62,003 bases of DNA, taken from contig ML014223.1 in assembly GCA_003615045.1 (NCBI GenBank), forward strand, positions 1-62,003, given 5' to 3'. The position numbers and the translations under genes were made by a program. The stretch's first letter is position 1, and each line of letters starts with the position of its first letter. Below are positions 1-7,767 of the stretch, piece after piece. The notes under the pieces were generated by a model, which was not told the origin of the DNA, did no database searches, and saw nothing but the letters and a program-made list of their open reading frames with translations. The DNA comes from Caulochytrium protostelioides. Its lineage: Eukaryota; Chytridiomycota; Caulochytriomycetes; Caulochytriales; Caulochytriaceae.

Positions 1-31
1 AGTGCTTTGCGGCTCCGCAGTGGCGGCACGA

Positions 32-171
32 GAGAATTCTCGAATGGCGCCGTTGTGCGGCGCCGCTTTGCTGTTCTCGAGAAAATTCTCAAATGAAGCC
101 GCCTCCTTGCGTTCGCTGCTTGGCGCCATGCAAAATTCTCAGGGCGGCGCCTCCTTGCGGTCATTGCTTGG
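32..171. repeat. degenerate tandem repeat, unit about 48-50 bp
   Basis: Three diverged copies of a unit lie just left of the tRNA gene. Each carries an AAATTCTC/GAATTCTC core (near 33, 82 and 132) followed by a GCC-rich segment. Two copies share a 23-bp block (101-123 and 149-171) with three mismatches at 48-bp spacing. The first core, GAGAATTCTC, is itself palindromic. The function is unknown; it may continue left of the window. Confidence 0.55.
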
Positions 172-314
172 AAAACGGCGCAAGCGCCACAGCAGTGACG
201 TTTTTGCTGTGCTGTGCACACAAGCGAGGGGCGCCGCACATATGCCAGAGATAAATACTTGGCACATGACCCGGGAACTGCGGACACAAGGCGCCACATA
301 ACAAAAAAATATTA

Positions 315-386
315 TCCTTCATGGTCCAGTGGTTAGGATTTCTCGCTTTCACCGAGAAGGCCGGGGTTCGATTCCCCGTGTAGGAG
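315..386 (+). tRNA. tRNA-Glu (anticodon UUC)
   Basis: A complete cloverleaf of 72 nt can be drawn: a 7-bp acceptor stem with one T:T mismatch, a D stem GTCC/GGAT, an anticodon stem TCTCG/CGAGA around the loop CTTTCAC (anticodon TTC), and a T arm CGGGG/CCCCG with the internal B box GGTTCGATTCC. The discriminator base is G. A TTTT run at 389-392 fits a Pol III terminator. No intron is present and CCA is not encoded, as expected for a nuclear tRNA gene. Confidence 0.95.
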
Positions 387-739
387 CATTTTGTCCATGT
401 CGTCCTTGCATATACGAGAGCCACTCAGTGGTGTTTGCAGAATGTGCCGGTGCACATATTGCTCGACATCAGAAAGCCCACAGAGCGCGCATATCTACGA
501 GCTGAAGTGATGGTCACCCATTCATGCCTTCCAAACTCGTATCGATGTTCGCCAAGAGCACACTTCTACCCCGTGGTCAACAATCAATTCCCGCTCAGTA
601 AAAAACTTCGATCGGCGCCGTTTCCCACTCGCCTTCGCGCACAGGACAAACGCCGTATGTGTCTCGCGTCGATGTGTTTCTGTTTCTATTTCTTATGATC
701 ATGTATGCGCGACAGAAGGCTAGCAGGTCGCGGTACGGC
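387..739. other. intergenic, tRNA-Glu to SF3B2 3' end
   Basis: Besides the Pol III T-run, this holds the 3' flank of SF3B2. No convincing coding segment or RNA gene is visible. Confidence 0.5.
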
Positions 740-2776
740 TCAGAACTTAAACTTCTTGGACTCGTTGCTCGCCGCAGCATCGCGGGCGCGCTTGTGGGCC
801 GCGCCGCGGGCCGAGCCGTGGGTCCGCGTGCCCGTCGTGGTGCCATCTGCCGCAGGTGGTGGCGCCATGTCCTCGGGCGCCAGAATCACGCGGTCTGTCT
901 CGCCGCTGCGCGCCGTCAGGTCGTACCGGTGGTCACTGCCCATCATGTGGGTGGCGCGGTCGCCATCGACCCGCACTTCCGGGATCACCGTATACAACCG
1001 CGGCGGCGCTGTCCCCTCCGGGGCCGGCGGGCGCTTCCCCGGCGGCGAGGCGACGGCCGAAGCCGCGCCGGCCTCGCCATTGCCGAACTCCGTAATCGGT
1101 TCGGCGGGCGCGGCCGCCTCGTGGTCTGAGCGGAACGCGCCGCCGCGGTCGCCATCAGGCCCGTCCGGCTCGCCGTCGTTCTCCTCGTGCTCATCGACGT
1201 CGTCGTCGTCCGAGAAGTCGCTGGGAATGTGACCCCATTCCTCGCGGACGCCATCGCCGTCGCCGGGGCTGAGGTCGGCGTTGGCGTTGTTGTTGGCGCG
1301 GCTGCGGGCGGCTTTGCTGCCGCGCTGGGTGGCCGTGCTAAAGACGTCGCCATACAGGGGTCGGTTCGATTCGTCGAGCGGCGGACGGCCCCAGCCACCG
1401 GGGTGGTAGCCCCACTGAGCACCCTCGGGGATCGGGGCGTTGAGGCCTGGAATCTTGAGCAGGGGGTAGCTCGGGGGCGGCCCGAAGCGTTGCATGTTGA
1501 TGAGCCACGGCGGCGGCGCATGGGGCGGGATATTAAGGGCGTGGCGCAGCGCGTCGCTCAGGTGGCCCGGGTCTTTCTGTCGAATGCGTGTCACGTTCTC
1601 TTTGCCCTCGTAGTAGAGATCGCCGTGAATGGAAAGCTCGGGTTTGGTCTGCCAGCGGAAGAACGCGTCGTGTAGTTTCTGGTAGTCGATGTCCATGCCG
1701 CCCATCTTGGGTCGCATCCGCGAGCGGGCCTGCTGGGCCAGGCTCGGGCCGTCCATGTCGGCGGGGTGGGTCCCGGTCTCGCGGAGGTCCATGATGCCCG
1801 TCGCGCGGATGAACTCGGGCAGCTCGAACGGCGCCTTCTCCTGGCCGCGCTTGTTCTGCAGGTACTTGCGCTTCTGGCTCCAATGTGACGGCACCGGCAC
1901 CGTATTGGGCAGAGCCTTGATTTCGGCCAAAAAGAGCGGATCGCGGGCCGTCGTGTCGACCCACTCAACCACCGCCGGGTTCGAGGCCTTCTGCTTGAGC
2001 TCGGCGACGCTGATCCGCTTCGCACGCAGCGCGCGCTGCCTCGCGGCACGGGAAACGGCCTGTGCGCCCTCGCCCTCGCTGCCGTCGTCGCTGTCGTGGC
2101 CATTCGCGGCGCCGTCCTCAGCGCCCTCACCCTTCGGACTCCGCGGCGCGTCGTTTGACGAGGCCGATGGGCCATTGCCGCCGCCGCCGCCGCCGCCGCC
2201 GACGTCGTCGTCGTCATCTGAGCCCAACAGCTCGCGGTCGTCCTGCCGCCCGTCGGTCCGCATCGTGCCCGCGCGACGCGCTCCATAGGCCTCAGCCGCG
2301 GCCGCGCCCTCGTCGTCGTTCAGCGCGAAATGGGCAAAGACCGCTTGGAAATCGTCGGCCGACACGGCGGCGCCGGCACCGTTCGGGGCCTCCGTGTCCG
2401 AGAGCAAGGAGCGGCGGGCTGCGGGGCGCGAGGTGGTCTGGTTCGGTGCGGCGGTCGTGGCGCTGTTGACGGCCGCGGCGGCAGTCTTGGCGGTGGCGCC
2501 GCGGACCTTCTTTCTCCTTCGGGGTATCGGTTTGGCGGACTTGGCCGCGGCCGGCGCCGACGCGTCTGTGGCGGCGGCGTCCGTAGGCGCCGGGCTCGCG
2601 GCGGGACCGCGGGCCGCGAGGGCTTGGTGCCGGCGGATCCGCTCGATCAGAGCGGCGCGGCTGCCGAAGCGGTCGATGGCCAGCGCGTCAGCGTGGGCCT
2701 GGAGCGCATCGAGGCTCCAAGTCTTGAGCGTCGCGGGCGTCGGATCGGGAGCCGCCGGAGCGGCCGTGGCGGCCAT
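740..2776 (-). CDS. SF3B2: splicing factor 3B subunit 2 (SAP145/Cus1)
   Basis: This is the U2 snRNP SF3b component that contacts pre-mRNA near the branch site and bridges SF3b subunits in the nucleus. The 678-residue product has an N-terminal SAP domain (about 15-52), an acidic and poly-Gly stretch (about 186-200), the DUF382 domain (about 250-375, with the block NTVPVPSHWSQKRKYLQ) and the PSP proline-rich domain (about 402-460, PGHLSDALRHALNIP). The end, SKKFKF, resembles the K-rich C-terminus of animal SF3B2, so the gene looks complete and intronless. The start codon at 2776 follows a GGC-repeat leader. It is divergent from TRF4. Family identity is very secure; the exact start is inferred from domain extent. 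Confidence 0.95.
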   Translation of the reverse strand: MAATAAPAAPDPTPATLKTWSLDALQAHADALAIDRFGSRAALIERIRRHQALAARGPAASPAPTDAAATDASAPAAAKSAKPIPRRRKKVRGATAKTAAAAVNSATTAAPNQTTSRPAARRSLLSDTEAPNGAGAAVSADDFQAVFAHFALNDDEGAAAAEAYGARRAGTMRTDGRQDDRELLGSDDDDDVGGGGGGGGNGPSASSNDAPRSPKGEGAEDGAANGHDSDDGSEGEGAQAVSRAARQRALRAKRISVAELKQKASNPAVVEWVDTTARDPLFLAEIKALPNTVPVPSHWSQKRKYLQNKRGQEKAPFELPEFIRATGIMDLRETGTHPADMDGPSLAQQARSRMRPKMGGMDIDYQKLHDAFFRWQTKPELSIHGDLYYEGKENVTRIRQKDPGHLSDALRHALNIPPHAPPPWLINMQRFGPPPSYPLLKIPGLNAPIPEGAQWGYHPGGWGRPPLDESNRPLYGDVFSTATQRGSKAARSRANNNANADLSPGDGDGVREEWGHIPSDFSDDDDVDEHEENDGEPDGPDGDRGGAFRSDHEAAAPAEPITEFGNGEAGAASAVASPPGKRPPAPEGTAPPRLYTVIPEVRVDGDRATHMMGSDHRYDLTARSGETDRVILAPEDMAPPPAADGTTTGTRTHGSARGAAHKRARDAAASNESKKFKF

Positions 2777-3933
2777 CTCGGCGGCGGCGGCGGCGGCCTC
2801 AGCGGCGGCAGCGGCGGCGACGGCGGCGGCGGCGGCGGCGCAGCAAGCTCGGAGAAGTGGTCCGCGTAAAGCCGCAGTATCGCTGGCAGCCGGTGGGAGG
2901 GCGAGAGGGCAATGTCGGGGTTGGATCAGGGATCAGGGATCAGGCGGGGTGCGGCGGCGCGTTGGTCGAGCAGGTGCCGGAGCAGGGGCTGGAGCAGGGG
3001 ACTGCTCCGCGGCCTTCGGAGCGGATGCGACGATGGGAAAAGCCACGTCATGCGGCGGCTGCCCTCGCATACTCCGATGCGGCAATGCACGTGCTGTCGC
3101 TGCCACGTGCGGCGGGGTCGACGCCAGCGCAGAGGCGGCGCGATGCTGTCGGCCGCGGTCGGTGCACCGCGTGTTCAGCGCCCGGCACACGGTGGCGTCG
3201 CCGGCGGCGTCGCCGGCCGTCGCGGAGGGCCGTCGACGTGGCGCAGGCGCAGGCGCGGGTGCTCGCGGGTCCCCGACTGCGGGGGCGAGCGGAACGGCGA
3301 GGCGGAGACCTTAGCGGGGAGATGGCGGGAAGTCCATCGCTGGTGTCGAGAGCGCAACGGGGTGCGCCATTGAAGGCCATGCCTTGAGAGCATCGCGGCA
3401 CCGTGTTGGAGCAGAAGTAGCGATATCGTACTCCCTGCTGGGCACGTGGATGCCAGCGGTTGAGGGTCGTCCTGCTCCGTCCGTCCATCACCCCACGTGC
3501 CCGTGTCCCAACACCCGTCTCGCCATCGTTCCCTTTTTGGTGGGTTACCGGTGCGCGCGGCTCGCTGCCTTCTGAATCTCCGGAGTGTCCTTCTTTCGCT
3601 GGGACCAGCGCGTTTTCCTCGTATTGACAGGATCGACTGGCTCGACACGCACGTTGCGCCACCCGCCGGATCGCTCTGCGCGTGCCTATCAATTGGATGG
3701 GCTTTCCTATGCTCGCTTTCACGCATCCGCCGTTCCATTCTGCGCTGGACTGGACTAGACTAGACTAGACTGGAGTGCATTAGACTACACGGCGCTGAGC
3801 TGATCAGAGCGGAGAGCTGAACCCATTTGTCTGCTCCCGCGCGGCGCGGCTGAGTGCGACGCCGCCCCTCGGACGCTCGCTCCGCTCCGCTCCGCCCCGT
3901 CTCGGCGCGGCGCGGCGCGGCGCCGTCGGCACC
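2777..3933. promoter_or_regulatory. divergent promoter region SF3B2 / TRF4
   Basis: This 1.16-kb region separates two divergently read genes. It contains a GGC-rich tract directly upstream of SF3B2 (about 2777-2840), a GGATCA triple repeat (about 2925-2945), and short tandem repeats near the TRF4 start listed separately. Open frames here overlap on several strands and show no family resemblance. Confidence 0.45.
3746..3775. repeat. pentanucleotide repeat (TRGAC)6 upstream of TRF4
   Basis: Six consecutive 5-mers of the form TGGAC/TAGAC/TGGAG lie about 160-190 bp before the TRF4 start codon. Further 5-mer tracts, (GCTCC)n at 3875-3894 and (GGCGC)n at 3904-3923, follow in the probable 5' leader. 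Confidence 0.8.
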
Positions 3934-5508
3934 ATGGCCGAGACCAATGCGAGCTTCATCTCGCTCGACCTGAGCTCCGACGACGAGAGCCCTCATGCGT
4001 CCGCCGCCGCCGCGGCTCCCGGCGACGCGGCCTCCACGGACGCCTCGGCCTCGGCCTCGGCCTCGGCATCCGCGTCGGCATCGCGGTCCACCGCCAAGTT
4101 GAAAGCCCCCACCCGCAAGAAGGGCAAGTCGGCGCCGTCGAAGCTGGCGGAACCCGCCTTTCTGCGGCCGTACAACTCGGTCGACAGCCAGGTGGCCGAT
4201 CGGTTCGGGTCGCCAGTGCCCGTGGTCAACCCGCTGTGCCCCGTCCCGGACCCGCCATGGGTCGTGCCCGGCAAGCGCTACAGCGATGACCCGACGGTGA
4301 TGCTGCAGGAGGAGGTCGAGGACTTCATGGCGTACATGAGCCCGACCGAGGGCGAGCACGCGATGCGGACCGAGGTCGTGCGTCGCGTGACGGAGTCGGT
4401 CCTCCAGCTGTGGCCGAACGCCGCGGTGGAGATCTTCGGCTCGTTCAACACGCGGCTCTACCTGCCGTCGAGCGACATCGATCTCGTCGTCATGGACAAC
4501 GTTATCTTCGGGTCGTCGCCCATGTTCGCGCTGCGCCGCCAGCTGCTGGAGGACCAGCTCTGCCAGCCCCACAGCATCGAGGTCATCGACAAGGCCCGCG
4601 TGCCCATCATCAAGTTCACGGACCGCCTCACCGGGTTCCACGTGGATATCTCGTTCAACCGCAGCAACGGCATGGACGCCGCGTGCATCGTCCGCGATTT
4701 CCTGAAGGATCCCTGCATCGGCCGGGGCCTCTACACGCTGCTCGTACTGCTCAAGCAGTTCCTCGCTCAGCGGCAGCTGAACGAAGTCTACTCGGGCGGC
4801 ATCGGCAGCTATGCGCTCACGATCATGATCGCAAACTTTCTCAAGTCCCATCCCCAGGTCGCCCGCGGCGCGATGCGGCCCGAGGATAACGCCGGGGTGC
4901 TGTTCCTCGAGTTCCTTGAATTCTTTGGCAAGTGTTTCACCCACAGCAACATCGGCGTCGCCGTGACGCTGGACTACGGCGCGTGGTACTACCGCAAGGA
5001 CGAGCGCAGAGGCGGCGGCGGCGGCGGCGGCGGCGATCACCTGACGGTCCAGGACCCGCAGGACTTCGACAACGACGTGACCCGCGGGTCCTACCGGTAC
5101 CACGCGGTCCGCACGCAGCTCGCGCGCGCGCACACCAAGCTGGTTGCGATCATCGGCTACCGCATCGAGGAGTTCCGCGCCTGGGAGCGCAACGGCTACG
5201 CAGGGCCGCGGCCCCCGCCGCTGAACACGATCCTCGGCACGATCCTGACGGTGCCCAAGGCGGTCGTACTGCACCGCGACAAGATCCAGCAGCTCTACGA
5301 AGCGATGCCCGAGGGCGGGTATGCCATCTCCGCGCCTGCGCCGCAGCTGGACCAGGACGGGGTCCCACCGGCAGCGCCGGCGGCTCCGGACCGCTCGCGC
5401 GGCAAAGCGATTGGCGAAGCGAAGCGGAAGCGCCGCCACCAGAAAGACGGGCCTGGCGGTGACGCGAACGGCTCACGCCATCGCGGCAGCAAGCGCGGCA
5501 GGCACTGA
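3934..5508 (+). CDS. TRF4: non-canonical poly(A) polymerase, Trf4/Trf5 (PAPD5) family
   Basis: This family adds short oligo(A) tails to nuclear RNAs, classically in the TRAMP complex that feeds aberrant RNAs to the exosome. The 524-residue product has a low-complexity N-terminus with a Ser-Ala repeat (about 36-50), then the nucleotidyltransferase core: the GS motif at 169-170, the catalytic pair DID at 181-183 and the third Asp at 238 (HVDISFN). The poly(A) polymerase-associated region follows from about 285 (SGGIGSYAL). A poly-Gly run interrupts it near 5010-5035. The C-terminus is basic, consistent with RNA binding. The start ACCATGG is in good context. An AATAAA lies at 5520-5525, 12 bp after the stop. 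Confidence 0.93.
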   Translation: MAETNASFISLDLSSDDESPHASAAAAAPGDAASTDASASASASASASASRSTAKLKAPTRKKGKSAPSKLAEPAFLRPYNSVDSQVADRFGSPVPVVNPLCPVPDPPWVVPGKRYSDDPTVMLQEEVEDFMAYMSPTEGEHAMRTEVVRRVTESVLQLWPNAAVEIFGSFNTRLYLPSSDIDLVVMDNVIFGSSPMFALRRQLLEDQLCQPHSIEVIDKARVPIIKFTDRLTGFHVDISFNRSNGMDAACIVRDFLKDPCIGRGLYTLLVLLKQFLAQRQLNEVYSGGIGSYALTIMIANFLKSHPQVARGAMRPEDNAGVLFLEFLEFFGKCFTHSNIGVAVTLDYGAWYYRKDERRGGGGGGGGDHLTVQDPQDFDNDVTRGSYRYHAVRTQLARAHTKLVAIIGYRIEEFRAWERNGYAGPRPPPLNTILGTILTVPKAVVLHRDKIQQLYEAMPEGGYAISAPAPQLDQDGVPPAAPAAPDRSRGKAIGEAKRKRRHQKDGPGGDANGSRHRGSKRGRH

Positions 5509-5691
5509 TTAATCAACGAAATAAAGGTCTACAGAGTGGAGCCAAGACGAAGGTCGAAGGACGACACGGATGCGCCATGAACGGTATGAATGAAGATGAG
5601 AAGGAAAGAAGAAGGAAGGAGTCAGGGGGGAATCCAGCAAAAAAAAAAAACGATCATCCGAGGTCAGCGGAGGAAGCTCCGGTGATGCTCT

Positions 5692-6348
5692 CTAGAACAT
5701 GAAGCCGGCCAGCGCGAGGGCGCCGGCGCCCAGCATTGCCGTCAGGGCGGAGGCCGAGAAGGCCGCGGGCGCGCTGTTGGGGAGGCTCGGGTTGTTGGAG
5801 GTGCCGCTGGGCGTGGCCTGGGCCGTGCCGACCGGCAGCGAGCAGTTGGTGCCCTTGAGGACCTTGTGGGTCGGGTACGTCTCGAGCAGGTTGGAGAGGG
5901 TCTGGAGGTTGGCCTGGGTGGCGGGCACGCCGCCGACGCAGATGTCGACGACCGTGTAGAAGGCGGTGCTGGCGGTCTCGGCGGTGTTGGCGACGGCGAC
6001 AAACCAGATCTGGGACTCGCCGACCTGCGCGGTCGCGCCCGCGGATGCGGGGCACTCGGGCCGCGGCGAGCCGAACGAGGTCACGAGCATCGACTCGGTG
6101 CCGCTGAGCGTCTTGGAGATCGGGTTCGACCACGAGCCGTACACACACGAGGCCTGGATCGTCGCGTTGTAGTTGGACGACGACATCGCGGCCTCGGTCG
6201 TGCTGACGACCGTGCCCATGATGATGTACTGGCTCGCCTTGGCGAGGCACTCCAAATCGGTCGCGGAGCAGCTCAGCGCCGACTGGCCGTACGCCGTGCC
6301 GGCGAGCGCGCCGAGCAACAGCGTCGACAGGAGGCCCGTGGCAACCAT
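5692..6348 (-). CDS. secreted, probably GPI-anchored surface protein, family unknown
   Basis: From the Met at 6348 the product is 218 residues. It starts with a classical signal peptide (MVATGLLSTLLLGALAGTAYG) and ends with a hydrophobic segment preceded by Ser/Pro/Ala-rich spacer and small residues, the layout of a GPI attachment signal. The mature part has several Cys and N-glycosylation sequons (NYNAT, NCS). A 28-codon upstream extension in the same frame would bury the signal peptide, so the internal start is preferred. The pattern of Cys and beta-rich segments vaguely recalls NTR-like secreted domains, but I cannot assign a family. It is convergent with TRF4 (183-bp gap, including a 12-A run). 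Confidence 0.7.
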   Translation of the reverse strand: MVATGLLSTLLLGALAGTAYGQSALSCSATDLECLAKASQYIIMGTVVSTTEAAMSSSNYNATIQASCVYGSWSNPISKTLSGTESMLVTSFGSPRPECPASAGATAQVGESQIWFVAVANTAETASTAFYTVVDICVGGVPATQANLQTLSNLLETYPTHKVLKGTNCSLPVGTAQATPSGTSNNPSLPNSAPAAFSASALTAMLGAGALALAGFMF

Positions 6349-6622
6349 GGTGGTGGCGAGATGTGGGGTGGCGAACAAGGGGGAAGCCCGAGACGGTATG
6401 GTACAGCGGGAGCTGATGGTGGTTCGTGTCACACGTTACAACAAGGCCGCCGAAGAGGGCGAATCCGGAACAAGTGATGGATGGTCGTAATCATGCGGGA
6501 TCGTGAGAGATGCTGCGAATCATTGTGTCATCACCATACCATGGAAGGCTACCGCGGGCCATCAGGTCCATCGCGCCGATGTGTCGTCGCACGGCGGCTG
6601 TCCACGGCCGCCGCGTGCTGCC

Positions 6623-6630
6623 TATTTATA
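6623..6630 (-). promoter_or_regulatory. TATA-box candidate for the secreted-protein gene
   Basis: On the minus strand the sequence reads GGTATAAATAGG, a good TATA element, 275 bp upstream of the chosen start codon at 6348. TATA-like elements are rare in this GC-rich window, which makes this one stand out. Confidence 0.4.
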
Positions 6631-7710
6631 CCTCCGCATCGCGAGAATGCCAGGCTCCCCAACTCGGGCTGTCCGCTCGTCGGCACCTGCTGTCGGCACC
6701 TCCCCCTCTCGAGGGATGGGGCCGCAGCGGTTCCCGGAGGCTGCGGAGGCCAAGGGGGGGCGTCGGCTGCCGCCGCCTGGGTGAGGCGTCGGCGACCCCG
6801 ACCGATGGAACGCCTCGCTAGCCTCGTTCATTGGCCGCGTCGGCTGCGTGGTTGCGGTGGCGTCCAGGAGGCGTCCAGCCGGCCTCATCGCATCGGTCAC
6901 GCGTCCGCCGCGCTGCGCGCCGCGGACGGCGGCCATCGCTTGCCATGGCCACGCCGAGCGACGTAATGCCGTGCGACGGCATCGAATGCGGTGGGCATCC
7001 CCGGGCCGTCTGCCTCGGTCCTGCGCCGCGCATCGGCCTCCGATCGAGCACGACGGAACATAACGGGGAAAGCGGCCTGCGCGCCGCCTTCCTGATCCGG
7101 AAACCACGAGGCCAACGGGGCGCTCGGCGCGGGCGGTCGCGCGTCGCCTCGCCAGTCGTCCCCCGACCCGGCCCGGCGGTCCACACCTGGCCGACCGACG
7201 GCGTGGCCGCGGCGATGGCGACGCGAGGATGGCCCGTGGCGCCGCGCGTCAAGCGCCAGCGCTATTGCGGGTGCTGACGGGGGCTCCCAGGATCAGCGGC
7301 GCGAGCCGCATATAGCGTGAGCGTCAGCCGCGCCTCATCGACCGGATGGAGCCGTCGTCCGCTGCGGTGCCGTGCGGTACGGCGCGGTCGGGTCTGGCGG
7401 GCGGTCGCAGCAACCCCTCATGGCGGCGGCGGTCCACGCGTCTCGGGGGGGCTTCGACCGCACGAGCGGGTGGCCGCGGGGCGGCTTCGCCACGGCGTTG
7501 GACCGGCGGACCGGCGGTCGGCGCGGCATGCAAGCGCCCGCCTTCCCGCGTCGTGCGCCGGCCGCCGCCCCGCTCCCGCGCCATGCAAAACTCCGCTCAG
7601 ACGCGGACCACGTCATCCGGCGCCCGTGCAGGATCCTGCGCGATCGGCGTCGCGCCAGCCGTCTCTGGCGCAGCTCTCGACCGCATCGACCCGGCGACCC
7701 GACGCCTCTC

Positions 7711-7742
7711 CCACACCGCACCACACCGCACCGCACCGCAGC
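7711..7742. repeat. CACCG/ACCGC pentanucleotide-type tract before orphan ORF
   Basis: Short imperfect repeats of ACACCGC/ACCGC lie about 25-55 bp upstream of the ATG at 7768. The placement resembles the 5-mer tracts before TRF4 and the V-ATPase D gene. Confidence 0.6.
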
Positions 7743-7767
7743 GCACTGCCGCCCGCCCGCCCGAGCG

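Larger units (their letters stand above)
6349..7767. other. intergenic between secreted protein and orphan ORF
   Basis: Apart from the TATA candidate and a 5-mer tract at 7711-7742, only overlapping GC-driven frames are present. No recognisable exon is seen. Confidence 0.4.

Noticed and set aside
3760-5439. 559-codon open frame antisense to TRF4
   Set aside because: High GC and strong third-position bias leave the complementary frame open. The peptide is Arg/Val/Leu-rich without family features, whereas the plus strand carries the full Trf4 catalytic signature.
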